A stretch of 64,000 nt of DNA from an uncultured Oscillospiraceae bacterium. Its GTDB lineage: Bacteria; Bacillota; Clostridia; Oscillospirales; Oscillospiraceae. The stretch lies in NCBI GenBank assembly GCA_934660965.1, contig CAKUIM010000005.1, positions 24,581-88,580 on the forward strand, read 5' to 3'. A program made the position numbers and the translations under genes. The notes under the pieces are model-generated. The model saw only the letters and a list, made by a program, of their open reading frames with translations, was not told the DNA's origin and made no database searches. Positions 42,235 to 50,333 of the stretch are shown in pieces (positions within the stretch are counted from its first letter, which is position 1; every line of letters begins with the position of its first letter).

Positions 42235-42264
42235 TTGACCGCTGCCCGGGTCCGGTGATACACT
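42235..42264 (+). promoter_or_regulatory. Promoter of the AI-2E family gene
   Basis: TTGACC (42235-42240), 18-nt spacer, TACACT (42259-42264). Divergent from the Rrf2 promoter. Confidence 0.55.
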
Positions 42265-42297
42265 ATAAGAAAATTTTCCGCCGCGGAGGTGCGCGCC

Positions 42298-43449
42298 ATG
42301 GAGAAAAAGCTGTTCAAAAGCCTGATTGCGCTCATTACCTACGCCATCGTGCTGGTGGCCCTGATTGTCAAGCTCGACGCTGTAACCGGCCTCCTGCGCG
42401 CGGTGGCGGCCGCCTTTACGCCGCTGCTTGCGGGCTTTGCCATCGCCTTCATCCTCCACCGTCCCTGCGCCTTTTTCGAGCGGCTCTACCGCCGCGCCCT
42501 GAAGGGGAAGGGCGAAAAGGCCGCCCGGGGCCTGGCCGCGGCAACCGCCTACCTGGTGCTCATTCTGGTGATTGTTCTGCTGCTGCTCTTCGTCATTCCG
42601 GAGCTCACCCGCAGCCTCCAGACCTTCCTTGGCAGCATGGACGCCTATGCCGCCAGCCTCCAGGGGCTCTACAACTCCCTGGTGGAAAGGCTCGACCTGA
42701 AGGGGGCCCTTGCAGGCCTTGACCTTACCAGCGCCATCGACGGCACCCTCAACAAGCTCCTCTCCGGCACCCTGGACGTGCTCACCACCACCCTGCCCCA
42801 CATCATCTCCATGACCAGCACCCTGGTCTCGGCGGTGGTCACCGGGGTGCTGGCCCTGGTGTTCTCCGTCTACATGCTCTCCGGCGCCCCCCGGCTCACC
42901 GCCCAGTGCCGCCGGCTGTGCACCGCCTATCTGCCCCGGCGCGTGTCCGAGCGGGTGCTTACGGTGGTGCGCCTCACCGCCGACACCTTCTCCAAATACG
43001 TCTCCGGCCAGCTCATCGAGGGCTGTATCCTGGGCGGGCTGTGCTTTCTGGGCATGTGCGTCTTCCGCTTCGCCTACGCGCCGCTAATTTCTGTGGTCAT
43101 CGGGGTGTCCGCCCTCATTCCGGTGGCGGGGGCCTATATCGGCGCCATTGTGGCCGTGCTGCTGCTGGTGATGATCAGCCCCCTCCAGGCCCTGCTGTTC
43201 CTGGTGTTTCTGGTGGTGCTCCAGCAGCTGGAGGGCAACATCATCTACCCCCGGGTGGTGGGCACCTCCATGGGGCTGCCCGGCATCTGGGTGCTGGCGG
43301 CGGTGACGGTGGGCAGCTCCCTGCTTGGCTTTGCGGGGCTGATTGTCAGCGTACCGCTGGCGGCGGTGGCATATACCCTGCTCCGGCAGGACCTGCGGCG
43401 CCGCACCGCGGCGGAGGGCTCTCAAAAGGATGAGGCAACGGAGAAATGA
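42298..43449 (+). CDS. AI-2E family transporter
   Basis: A 383-aa membrane protein with about eight helices. The paired N-terminal helices, the amphipathic middle region, and the C-terminal blocks FLGMCVFRFAYAPLISVVIGVSALIPVAGAYIGAI and QQLEGNIIYPRVVGTSMGLPGIWVL are family signatures. Members export autoinducers or act as Na+/H+ antiporters; which applies is unknown. ATG 42298 follows GGAGGT; an in-frame GTG at 42289 is less likely. Confidence 0.9.
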   Translation: MEKKLFKSLIALITYAIVLVALIVKLDAVTGLLRAVAAAFTPLLAGFAIAFILHRPCAFFERLYRRALKGKGEKAARGLAAATAYLVLILVIVLLLLFVIPELTRSLQTFLGSMDAYAASLQGLYNSLVERLDLKGALAGLDLTSAIDGTLNKLLSGTLDVLTTTLPHIISMTSTLVSAVVTGVLALVFSVYMLSGAPRLTAQCRRLCTAYLPRRVSERVLTVVRLTADTFSKYVSGQLIEGCILGGLCFLGMCVFRFAYAPLISVVIGVSALIPVAGAYIGAIVAVLLLVMISPLQALLFLVFLVVLQQLEGNIIYPRVVGTSMGLPGIWVLAAVTVGSSLLGFAGLIVSVPLAAVAYTLLRQDLRRRTAAEGSQKDEATEK

Positions 43450-43561
43450 GGCGCAGCGCCTTGGCTCCCTCTGACGAGGGAGGCTTAGGAACCCCGGCCC
43501 GCTTCGCTGCCCTCGCCAGAGGAAGCCTTTTATATCCGCATCTGATAGACTCCCGCGAAGC

Positions 43562-43595
43562 AAAAACCGGCCTGCGGGTGCAGGCCGGTTTTCTT
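43562..43595. terminator. Bidirectional terminator
   Basis: AAAAACCGGCCTG (43562-43574) / CAGGCCGGTTTT (43581-43592), between the AI-2E gene and the convergent ABC transporter operon. Confidence 0.88.
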
Positions 43596-43615
43596 GATTC
43601 TGCAAAGAGGGCGGT

Positions 43616-44401
43616 TCACCCCTGGCTGTAACGGGAGAGGAACTGCCGGGTGCGCTCCTCCCGGGGATTCTCAATGACCGCGCGGGCGTCGCCCTGCTCC
43701 ACGATCACGCCGCCGTCCATAAAGATCACCCGGTCAGCCACGTCCCGGGCAAAGGCCATCTCGTGGGTGACGATGATCATGGTGGTGCGCTGCCGGGCAA
43801 GGCCGCGGATGACCCGCAGCACCTCGCCGGTGAGCTCCGGGTCCAGGGCGGAGGTGGGCTCGTCAAAGCAGAGGATGTCCGGCTTGAGAGCCAGGGCCCG
43901 GGCGATGGCCACCCGCTGCTGCTGCCCGCCGGAGAGCTGGTGGGGGTAGTGCCCCGCCCGGTCGGCAAGGCCCATCTGCTCCAAAAGCTGCCGGCCGTTG
44001 GCCTCGATGTCGGCAGTCATGCGCTTGTGGTCCTGCTTCCAGGCCGGGTCCTCCCGGGCCAGGAGCTTGCCCGCCAGCGTCACATTCTCAAGGGCGGTAT
44101 ACTGGGGGAAGAGGTTGAAGGACTGGAACACCAGGCCGAAGTGCAGCCGGCGCTTGCGGATTTCCTCCTCCCGCTGGGTGACGGGGTCGGCGCCGTCAAA
44201 AACCGTCCTGCCCTCCACCAGGATGCGCCCGGTATCCGGCTTTTCCAGAAAATTCAGGCACCGCAGCAGCGTTGTCTTGCCCGAGCCGGAGGAGCCGATG
44301 ATGGCCAGGGCCTGGCCCTGCTCCAGGGAAAAGCTGATGTCCTCCAGCACCCGGGTGGCCCCGAAGTGCTTGCTGATTTTCTCCACTTCCAAAATCGCCA
44401 T
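43616..44401 (-). CDS. Polar amino acid ABC transporter ATP-binding protein
   Basis: A 261-aa GlnQ-type ATPase: Walker A GSSGSGKTT, signature LSGGQQQR, Walker B DILCFDEPTSALD and the H-loop VTHEMAFARDVADR. It energises amino acid uptake with the permease and binding protein encoded upstream. ATG 44401 follows AGGGGGTG; the frame is open further upstream but overlaps the permease. Confidence 0.93.
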   Translation of the reverse strand: MAILEVEKISKHFGATRVLEDISFSLEQGQALAIIGSSGSGKTTLLRCLNFLEKPDTGRILVEGRTVFDGADPVTQREEEIRKRRLHFGLVFQSFNLFPQYTALENVTLAGKLLAREDPAWKQDHKRMTADIEANGRQLLEQMGLADRAGHYPHQLSGGQQQRVAIARALALKPDILCFDEPTSALDPELTGEVLRVIRGLARQRTTMIIVTHEMAFARDVADRVIFMDGGVIVEQGDARAVIENPREERTRQFLSRYSQG

Positions 44402-44415
44402 TGCCCGGCACCCCC

Positions 44416-45084
44416 TTAACGGAAATAGGACAGCCTGCGCTCCAGATAACCGAAGAGCAGCGTCAGCAGGCCGACGAAAATAAGATAATATACGCCGGTG
44501 AAAAAGAGCGGCCACAGCAGGCCCGAGTACCCGTGGGAGCCCTTCATGAAGGCGTAGCCCGCCCAGATGACCTCCTGCATGGAGATGATGCGGGCGATGG
44601 AGGTGTCCTTCACCAGGGTGATGATCTCGTTGGACATGGGCGGCAGGATGCGCTTGACCATTTGCAGCAGGGTGATTTTGAAGAAGATCTGCCGGCGGGT
44701 CATGCCCAGCACCAGCCCCGCCTCCTGCTGCCCCTCGGGCACGCCCTGGATGCCGCCACGGTAAATCTCGGAGAAATAGCAGGCGTAATTGAAGATGAAG
44801 GCGATGGACGAGGCGGTGAACCGGCCGCTTTCGCCGCTGCCCCAGGGGCTGGCGGCCATGATCTGGCCGGGGATATAGTAGATGATGATGAGCTGGAGCA
44901 TCAGGGGCGTGCCCCGGACAATCCACACCACCGTTTTCGTCAGCCACCGCAAAGGCGCAAAGCGGCTCATGGAGCCGAAGGAAATCACAAGGCCCAGGGG
45001 GATGGCCCCCAGCAGCGTGATGGCGAACAGCTTGAGCGTTTGGAGAAACCCCTGGTTGAGCGCCCCGACGACAGTTGAAAACAT
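44416..45084 (-). CDS. Polar amino acid ABC transporter permease
   Basis: A 222-aa HisM/GlnP-type permease: TLKLFAITLLGAIPLGLVISF, IVRGTPLMLQL and the EAA loop VPEGQQEAGLVLGMTRRQIFFKITLLQ. It probably acts as a homodimer, as only one permease gene is present. AAGGGTGAG precedes ATG. Confidence 0.92.
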   Translation of the reverse strand: MFSTVVGALNQGFLQTLKLFAITLLGAIPLGLVISFGSMSRFAPLRWLTKTVVWIVRGTPLMLQLIIIYYIPGQIMAASPWGSGESGRFTASSIAFIFNYACYFSEIYRGGIQGVPEGQQEAGLVLGMTRRQIFFKITLLQMVKRILPPMSNEIITLVKDTSIARIISMQEVIWAGYAFMKGSHGYSGLLWPLFFTGVYYLIFVGLLTLLFGYLERRLSYFR

Positions 45085-45126
45085 CTTCTCACCCTTACTT
45101 TTCTCAAATCCCGATACCCGCCAAAA

Positions 45127-45148
45127 GCAGAGAGCCTCCGCTCTCTGC
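45127..45148 (-). other. Hairpin between binding-protein and permease genes
   Basis: GCAGAGAG / CTCTCTGC, extendable with TTGGC/GCCAA, with a short TTTT on the minus-strand 3' side. It likely lowers read-through from the abundant binding-protein message to the permease. Confidence 0.6.
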
Positions 45149-45204
45149 CTCTTGGCGGCCCGCGCGCCCAGCTGGGGCGGGCGGACTGTATTGCTTCTGT
45201 CTGC

Positions 45205-45987
45205 TTACTTCTGCTCGATGATGGCGGCCTGGACGCCGTAGGTCTCGGCGATCTTCATCATGGTGCCGTCCTTGTAGCTGCTCTTGAAGAACTCGTTGAG
45301 CTTGGCGGCCAGATCCGATCCCTTGCGGAAGCCCACGCCGTACTCCTCGCTGTTGAGGCCCACGGTGTAGGTAAGGTCCGCGTAGCTGGTGCCCTCGCCC
45401 ACCATGGCAGCCGCCATGAGCGAGTCGATTACCGCCGCGTCCGCCGTCTTGGAGCTGACCTCCAGCAGGGCGGTGGCCTGGTCGGCAACCTCGGTGAAGC
45501 TGGTGCCCAGAGCCTCCACCTCGGCCTTGCCGGCGGAGCCCGCCTCCACGGCGAAGGTCAGGGCCTTGACGCTCTCCACATCCTGGTACTTGTCCGCCTC
45601 GGACACCGGCACGATGACCACCTGGGCGTTGTTGCAGTAGGCGTTGGAGCACTCCATGGCGCTCTTGACCTCGTCGGTGAGGGTCATGCCGTTCCACACC
45701 ACGTCAATGGTCTTGCCGGACAGCTCCAGGGCCTTGTTGTCCCAGTCGATGATCTGGAACTCCACCTTCACGCCCAGGCTCTCAGCAAAGGCCTTGGCCA
45801 TGTCCGCGTCAAAGCCGATCCAATTCCCGTCGCCGTCCTGATAGTCCATGGGCTCAAACTCGGTGATGCCCACCACCAGGGTGCCCTTATCCTGTACATA
45901 CTTCAGGTCGCTGTCTGCACTCTCCCCGCAGGCGGCCAGCGCCAGCACCATGCAAACCGCCATCATCATTGCAAAAAACTTCTTCAT
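45205..45987 (-). CDS. Amino acid ABC transporter substrate-binding lipoprotein
   Basis: A 260-aa family 3 binding protein. The signal peptide MKKFFAMMMAVCMVLALAAC ends in lipobox LAAC (Cys20). GTLVVGITEFEPMDYQDGDGNWIGFDADMAKAFAESLG is the family signature, with TYGVQAAIIEQK at the end. It binds a polar amino acid; specificity is not readable. AAGGAGGAAC precedes ATG 45987. First gene of the operon. Confidence 0.93.
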   Translation of the reverse strand: MKKFFAMMMAVCMVLALAACGESADSDLKYVQDKGTLVVGITEFEPMDYQDGDGNWIGFDADMAKAFAESLGVKVEFQIIDWDNKALELSGKTIDVVWNGMTLTDEVKSAMECSNAYCNNAQVVIVPVSEADKYQDVESVKALTFAVEAGSAGKAEVEALGTSFTEVADQATALLEVSSKTADAAVIDSLMAAAMVGEGTSYADLTYTVGLNSEEYGVGFRKGSDLAAKLNEFFKSSYKDGTMMKIAETYGVQAAIIEQK

Positions 45988-46038
45988 TTTGGTGTTCCTC
46001 CTTGTTCGGGCCTCTTGTCTGCCCCTCGTTACTTTAGC

Positions 46039-46067
46039 ATAGTAGCACGGTAGAGCGATAATGTAAA
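46039..46067 (-). promoter_or_regulatory. Promoter of the amino acid ABC operon
   Basis: Minus strand TTTACA (46062-46067), 17-nt spacer, TACTAT (46039-46044). Confidence 0.65.
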
Positions 46068-46116
46068 GAGTTTTTTCGCAATTTTTTGATCTTCATTCAT
46101 CCTGACAAAGTGGGCC

Positions 46117-46145
46117 TTGCCCATTGCCGATTTTCGTGTTATTAT
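46117..46145 (+). promoter_or_regulatory. Promoter of the hotdog thioesterase gene
   Basis: TTGCCC (46117-46122), 17-nt spacer, TATTAT (46140-46145). Confidence 0.55.
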
Positions 46146-46231
46146 ATCCAACGTGTTCGCCCGCAGTGCCCGAAGCCCGGCCGCTGTCTCCGGCGGCAAC
46201 CTGGACACTCACGCGAGGAGGAACAATTATT

Positions 46232-46726
46232 ATGATGCCGAATGTAGCATCCCAGGAGGAGCTGGAGCGCAATTTCGCCGGCTTCACCCACTTCTGCCGG
46301 ACCCACCGGCCCGGCACCATCAACGCCTGGCTCACCCCGGAGCCGGTGGCGTGCAGCTATGACGAGGGCTGGATCGAGGTCAAGTATCACATTGACGGCT
46401 GGATGGGCAATCTGCTCGACTCCGTCCACGGCGGCGCGGTGGCCGCCATGTTCGATAACGCCATGGGCTCCATGGCCTCGTGCATCGCAAACGGCCACCC
46501 CTGCCCCACCATCACCCTGCAGGTCTCCTTCGCCCGGCCGCTGACCATGGGCTCCAACGTCCATGTGCGGGTGAACCTCACCTCCGGCGGCCGCACCCTG
46601 GCCTACACCCAGGCAAGGCTCTGGGAGGAGGGCGCCCCCGACCGCATCCTGGCCACCGCCTCGGGCGTGTTCCACGTGGGCAGCGGCATGGCCCGGCCTA
46701 TCACCCCCGACGCCCCCCAGGGCTGA
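46232..46726 (+). CDS. PaaI-type hotdog-fold thioesterase
   Basis: A 164-aa hotdog protein: DSVHGGAVAAMFDNAMGSMASCIANG is the PaaI/YbgC catalytic helix and loop with the conserved HGG and an Asp, then TITLQVSFARPLTMGSNVHVRVNLTSGGRTLAYTQARLW. It likely hydrolyses an aromatic or short-chain acyl-CoA. GAGGAGG precedes ATG 46232; ATG 46235 is equally in frame. Single-gene unit with its own promoter and terminator. Confidence 0.85.
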   Translation: MMPNVASQEELERNFAGFTHFCRTHRPGTINAWLTPEPVACSYDEGWIEVKYHIDGWMGNLLDSVHGGAVAAMFDNAMGSMASCIANGHPCPTITLQVSFARPLTMGSNVHVRVNLTSGGRTLAYTQARLWEEGAPDRILATASGVFHVGSGMARPITPDAPQG

Positions 46727-46747
46727 ACCCCTTATCCTTTATAAAGA

Positions 46748-46788
46748 GTATATATCCCTCGGCCCTATGGCCGGGGGATACTTTTTTT
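46748..46788 (+). terminator. Terminator after the thioesterase gene
   Basis: GTAT-ATATCCCTCGGCC / GGCCGGGGGATAC with a 4-nt loop, followed by seven T (46782-46788). Confidence 0.85.
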
Positions 46789-46850
46789 GCCCCGCGCGTA
46801 CACTGTATTCAGACACATCGGGGCGGGGAGCCCCGGCGGGAGGGATGTCT

Positions 46851-47564
46851 ATGAAAAACGGCCGGCGCGAGGCCCTTGCCCTGTGGGCGGCGGCGCTGCT
46901 TCTCTTGTGCGGGGCGCTGCGCCCTGCCCCGGCGGCGCAGGCGGCCATGGCGGCAGGTGGGGAAAAGCTGGTTGCCCTCACCTTTGACGACGGGCCCCGC
47001 CGCTCCACCACCGCCGCGCTGCTCGACGGGCTGTCCCAGCGGGGCGTCCGGGCCACCTTTTTCCTCGTCGGCAGCAATGTGGAGGGCAATGAGGACCTCA
47101 TTGCGCGCATGGAGGCGGAGGGCCACCAGGTGGGCATCCACTCCGCCAGCCACAAAATGCTCACCGGCCTCAATGATGCCGACTTTTACCGGGAGGTGGG
47201 CGCCCTGCGCCGGCAGCTGGAGGGCCTCCTGGGCCACGGTGCGCTTCTCCTGCGCCCGCCCTACGGCAAGGTGGATCGGGGGGTGGAGCGCCGGGCGGGC
47301 TCGCCCATCATTTTGTGGTCCATCGACCCGGAGGACTGGTCGGACGACGACAGTGCCCGCCAGACCGCCCTCATCACCGCAAGCGCCCGGGACGGGGACA
47401 TCATCCTTCTCCACGATATCTACCCCTCCAGCGTAGAGACCGCCCTGGCGGTGGTGGACGCGCTGCTCTCCGACGGCTTTTATTTTGTCACCGTGGAGGA
47501 GCTCTTCGCCGCCCGGAACATCAAGCTGCAAAACGGCAGGGTCTACCGCAGCGCCCGGTCGTAA
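46851..47564 (+). CDS. Polysaccharide deacetylase (NodB domain), secreted
   Basis: A 237-aa protein: signal-like helix (ALALWAAALLLLCGALRPAPAAQA), then NodB motifs TFDDGP (catalytic Asp and metal Asp), HSASH (metal His pair), RPPYG and a final LLHDIY with the catalytic His. It deacetylates peptidoglycan GlcNAc or another surface glycan. All five motifs are intact, unlike the degenerate copy at 40433-41560. ATG 46851 follows GGAGGG at 6-7 nt; in-frame ATG 46845 is the alternative. Confidence 0.9.
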   Translation: MKNGRREALALWAAALLLLCGALRPAPAAQAAMAAGGEKLVALTFDDGPRRSTTAALLDGLSQRGVRATFFLVGSNVEGNEDLIARMEAEGHQVGIHSASHKMLTGLNDADFYREVGALRRQLEGLLGHGALLLRPPYGKVDRGVERRAGSPIILWSIDPEDWSDDDSARQTALITASARDGDIILLHDIYPSSVETALAVVDALLSDGFYFVTVEELFAARNIKLQNGRVYRSARS

Positions 47565-47570
47565 GGGCCG

Positions 47571-48845
47571 TCAGGGCTGCTCCTCCGCCTCCATCCCAAG
47601 GCCGCGCAGATACCGCCGGGCAAGGTCCAGGGCGTGGTTGGCAGCCAAAGCGCGCACCCGCTCCCGGCCCACCGCCGGCCCGGCCAGATTGAGCCGGCGC
47701 ACCCAGCAGTGCTCCCCGTCGGAGAGGGCCGCGTACACAAGGCCCACGGGGCTGCCCCGCTCGTCGCTGCCCGGCCCGGCCACCCCGGTGGTGGACACGG
47801 CAAGGCTGCACCCCAGGGCCGAGCGCGCCCCCCGGGCCATGGCCGCCGCCACATCGGCACACACCGCGCCGCTTCGCTCCAGCAGCGCCTTGTCCACCCC
47901 CAGCAGCGCCGCCTTGACCTCGTTGGTATAGCTCACAATTCCGCCCCGGAACGCCGCCGACGCCCCGGGAAGGTCGGTGACGCGCTTGGCGATAAGCCCG
48001 CCGGTACAGCTCTCCGCCGTGCCCAGGGTGAGGCCGTGCTCCAAAAGGCCGGAGAGCACCGCCTGCTCCAGCCCGGCGATGTCCGCGCCGTATATCTTAT
48101 CTCCCAGCAGGGCGCGGAGCTCCTCCTCCACCGGGGCGATGAGGACCCGGGCGGCGGCCTCGTCAGCACCCCGGGCGGTGATGCGCAGCTCCACCTCCCC
48201 CTCCTTGGCATAGGGGGCCAGGGTGGGGTTTGTAAGGGCGTTCATCCGCTCGCGCAGCAGGCTCTCCACCTGGGACTCCCCCAGGCCGAACACCCGCAGC
48301 GTCCGGGAGCAGATCACCCCGCCGCACAGCGGGGCAAGCCATGGCATGGCCCTCTCCCGGAACATGGGGATGCACTCCCGGGGCGGGCCGGGCAGCATCA
48401 CCACGCGGCACCCCCCGCTTTCAAAGGCGCAGCCCGGGGCCGTGCCCCAGTCGTTTTCCAGGATGATGCACCCCTCCGGCAGGTAGGCCTGCTGGAGGTT
48501 ATTGTCCGTCATGTCCCGGCCGGAGCGGGCAAAGTAGTCCCGGATGGCCTGGGCGCACTCCGGGTGGAACACCAGCCTTTTGCCGAAGGCCTCCGCCAGT
48601 ACCTGCTTGGTCAGATCGTCGCAGGTGGGGCCGAGGCCGCCGGTGGTGATGATGATGTCCGCCCGGCCTCTGGCAATCTCCACCGCCGCGCGCAGCCGGA
48701 CCGGATTGTCCCCCACCACCGTATGGTAGTAGACCCCGATTCCCATGCCGGAGAGCAGCCGGCTCAAGTCCCGGGCATCGGAGTTGACAATGCTGCCCAG
48801 CAGCAGCTCGGTGCCCACCGCCAGCAGCTCCGCAGTATGCGCCAT
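47571..48845 (-). CDS. cinA: CinA family nicotinamide-nucleotide amidase / damage-inducible protein
   Basis: A 424-aa two-domain protein: an N-terminal MoaB/CinA domain (ELLLGSIVNSDARDLSRLL, TTGGLGPTCDDLT) and a C-terminal PncC domain with the nucleophile Ser in GTAESCTGGLIAKRVT. It deamidates nicotinamide mononucleotide; the N-domain is a pyrophosphatase in several species. ATG 48845 follows GGGAGG. It is convergent with the deacetylase gene, only 6 nt apart. Confidence 0.94.
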   Translation of the reverse strand: MAHTAELLAVGTELLLGSIVNSDARDLSRLLSGMGIGVYYHTVVGDNPVRLRAAVEIARGRADIIITTGGLGPTCDDLTKQVLAEAFGKRLVFHPECAQAIRDYFARSGRDMTDNNLQQAYLPEGCIILENDWGTAPGCAFESGGCRVVMLPGPPRECIPMFRERAMPWLAPLCGGVICSRTLRVFGLGESQVESLLRERMNALTNPTLAPYAKEGEVELRITARGADEAAARVLIAPVEEELRALLGDKIYGADIAGLEQAVLSGLLEHGLTLGTAESCTGGLIAKRVTDLPGASAAFRGGIVSYTNEVKAALLGVDKALLERSGAVCADVAAAMARGARSALGCSLAVSTTGVAGPGSDERGSPVGLVYAALSDGEHCWVRRLNLAGPAVGRERVRALAANHALDLARRYLRGLGMEAEEQP

Positions 48846-48876
48846 AAAACCGCCTCCCATTGCGTTCTTTTAATAT

Positions 48877-48905
48877 ATGGTAGCCTCCCCGCCGCCCGGT
48901 GTCAA
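48877..48905 (-). promoter_or_regulatory. Promoter of cinA
   Basis: Minus strand TTGACA (48900-48905), 17-nt spacer, TACCAT (48877-48882). Confidence 0.75.
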
Positions 48906-48921
48906 CGCCCCGGGCAAAAAA

Positions 48922-48937
48922 TCCCCGGGCCCGGGGA
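48922..48937. promoter_or_regulatory. 16-bp perfect palindrome between divergent promoters
   Basis: TCCCCGGGCCCGGGGA, flanked by A-runs, 16 nt from the cinA -35 and 19 nt from the aro -35. It is a possible operator shared by the two promoters; no regulator can be assigned. Confidence 0.4.
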
Positions 48938-48956
48938 AAATGCAGGAAAAAAGCTC

Positions 48957-48985
48957 TTGCATTTCAAAAATGCGTGCTATATAAT
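48957..48985 (+). promoter_or_regulatory. Promoter of the aromatic amino acid operon
   Basis: TTGCAT (48957-48962), 17-nt spacer, TATAAT (48980-48985). Transcription would start near 48992, just ahead of the leader peptide ribosome binding site at 49002-49007. Confidence 0.8.
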
Positions 48986-49015
48986 ATTTGTATCTTTTTT
49001 CGGAGGTCTCGCTCC

Positions 49016-49114
49016 ATGACTTTCGCCGCATACAGCTTCATGGCTTCCTTTGGCTGGGCTCGATTTACCGTGTCCGGCTATTTTGGCGTGGAGCAGCGCG
49101 CGCAGCATGAGTAA
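49016..49114 (+). CDS. Aromatic-rich leader peptide of the aro operon
   Basis: A 32-residue ORF with GGAGGT (49002-49007) 8 nt before its ATG. Eight of 32 residues are aromatic: Phe3, Tyr6, Phe8, Phe12, Trp14, Phe17, Tyr22 and Phe23; it then ends in a polar tail (VEQRAQHE). It lies between a strong promoter and a terminator, ahead of a complete shikimate-to-phenylalanine operon. That is the layout of leader peptides such as those of enteric trp and phe operons, whose translation senses charged tRNA. No function beyond translation is expected. Confidence 0.8.
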   Translation: MTFAAYSFMASFGWARFTVSGYFGVEQRAQHE

Positions 49115-49200
49115 GCGAGGGACGAAAGCATTTTTCTCCCCATCCCCGTTTTCAAACGCTCATGGTTCGCGTCGCGCGGCCCATGGGCGTTCTTTTTATT
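49106..49200 (+). terminator. Attenuator: competing hairpins ahead of aroF
   Basis: Terminator: AACGCTCATGG (49155-49165) / CCATGGGCGTT (49181-49191), 11 bp with one wobble, then CTTTTTATT. Antiterminator candidate: CATGAG (49106-49111, spanning the last leader codons) pairs with CTCATG (49159-49164), the terminator 5' arm, and can add two more pairs beyond a bulge. A ribosome stalled at the Phe/Tyr/Trp codons leaves CATGAG free. A ribosome reaching the stop codon covers it and lets the terminator form. Confidence 0.75.
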
Positions 49201-49265
49201 CCCCGGGCGGGGCACGGCGCGCAGGGCGCGGCGGAAACGACCATTTACAAAAGGAGCGCTGACTT

Positions 49266-50285
49266 ATGGTAATTATTATGAAGCCCGGCACCAAGCCGGA
49301 ACGCATCCAGGTGCTGGTGTCCCAGCTGGAGCATGACCACGGCGTCAAGGTGGGCATTACCAACGGCGTGGGCTGCTCCATCCTGGGCCTTGTGGGCGAC
49401 ACCACCCACATTGACCTCGACAAGCTCTCCATGAATGAGGACGTGGAGCGGGTCATGCGGGTGCAGGAGCCCTACAAGAAGGCCAACCGCAAGTTCCACC
49501 CGGAGGACACCATCGTGGACGTGGGGGGCGTGCCCATCGGCAGCGGCCACTTCACCGTCATCGCCGGGCCCTGCTCGGTGGAGAGCGAGGAGCAGATCGT
49601 GGAGGTGGCCCGGGACGTCAAGGCCGCCGGGGCCGCCCTGATGCGGGGGGGCGCCTTCAAGCCCCGCACCTCTCCCTACTCCTTCCAGGGCATGGGCACC
49701 GACGGGCTGGAGCTGCTGCTGCGGGCCAAGGCGGCCACGGGCCTGCCCATCGTCACCGAACTGATGAGCCCCAAGTACTGCCAGCTCTTCGACGAGACGG
49801 TGGATCTGGTGCAGATCGGCGCCCGGAACATGCAGAATTTCGACCTGCTTAAAGAGGTGGGCAAAATGCACAAGCCCATCCTGCTCAAGCGGGGCCTTGC
49901 CAACAGCTATGAGGAGTGGATTATGTCGGCGGAGTACATCATGGCCGCCGGCAATGAGAACGTCATTTTGTGCGAGCGGGGGGTGCGCACCTTCGAGACC
50001 TATACCCGCAACACCCTGGATTTGTCCGCCATCCCCGCCATCCGCCGGATGAGCCACCTGCCCATCATTGTCGACCCCTCCCACGCCGCCGGCATGTACT
50101 GGATGGTGGAGCCCCTGGCCCTGGCCGCCGTGGCCGTGGGGGCGGACGGCCTGATGGTGGAGGTCCACAACGACCCGCCCCACGCCAAGTGCGACGGCCA
50201 GCAGTCCCTCACCCCCCAGAAGTTCCGGCAGCTCATGGACAAGGTGCGCCCCCTGGCCGCCCTGATGGGCAAGGACCTGGCCTGA
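49266..50285 (+). CDS. aroF: 3-deoxy-7-phosphoheptulonate synthase (DAHP synthase, type I-beta with N-terminal regulatory domain)
   Basis: A 339-aa DAHP synthase. Residues 1-70 form a ferredoxin/ACT-like domain (MVIIMKPGTKPERIQVLVSQLEHDHGVKV) that gives feedback control in the Thermotoga-type enzyme. The barrel follows with FTVIAGPCSVES, MRGGAFKPRTSPYSFQG, KPILLKRG, CERGVRTFE and PIIVDPSHAAG. It condenses PEP and erythrose-4-P, the entry step of the shikimate pathway. AAAGGAG precedes ATG 49266. First structural gene after the attenuator. Confidence 0.95.
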   Translation: MVIIMKPGTKPERIQVLVSQLEHDHGVKVGITNGVGCSILGLVGDTTHIDLDKLSMNEDVERVMRVQEPYKKANRKFHPEDTIVDVGGVPIGSGHFTVIAGPCSVESEEQIVEVARDVKAAGAALMRGGAFKPRTSPYSFQGMGTDGLELLLRAKAATGLPIVTELMSPKYCQLFDETVDLVQIGARNMQNFDLLKEVGKMHKPILLKRGLANSYEEWIMSAEYIMAAGNENVILCERGVRTFETYTRNTLDLSAIPAIRRMSHLPIIVDPSHAAGMYWMVEPLALAAVAVGADGLMVEVHNDPPHAKCDGQQSLTPQKFRQLMDKVRPLAALMGKDLA

Positions 50286-50333
50286 CCGCGCCTGCCGTCC
50301 CCCAACTACATCTCCCATCCCAAGGAGGAGCCT

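Noticed and set aside
43450..43560. Possible mobile repeat (CTCCCTC/GAGGGAG hairpin) after the AI-2E gene
   Set aside because: Short, degenerate, single copy in the window; noted only as an intergenic hairpin between gene and terminator.
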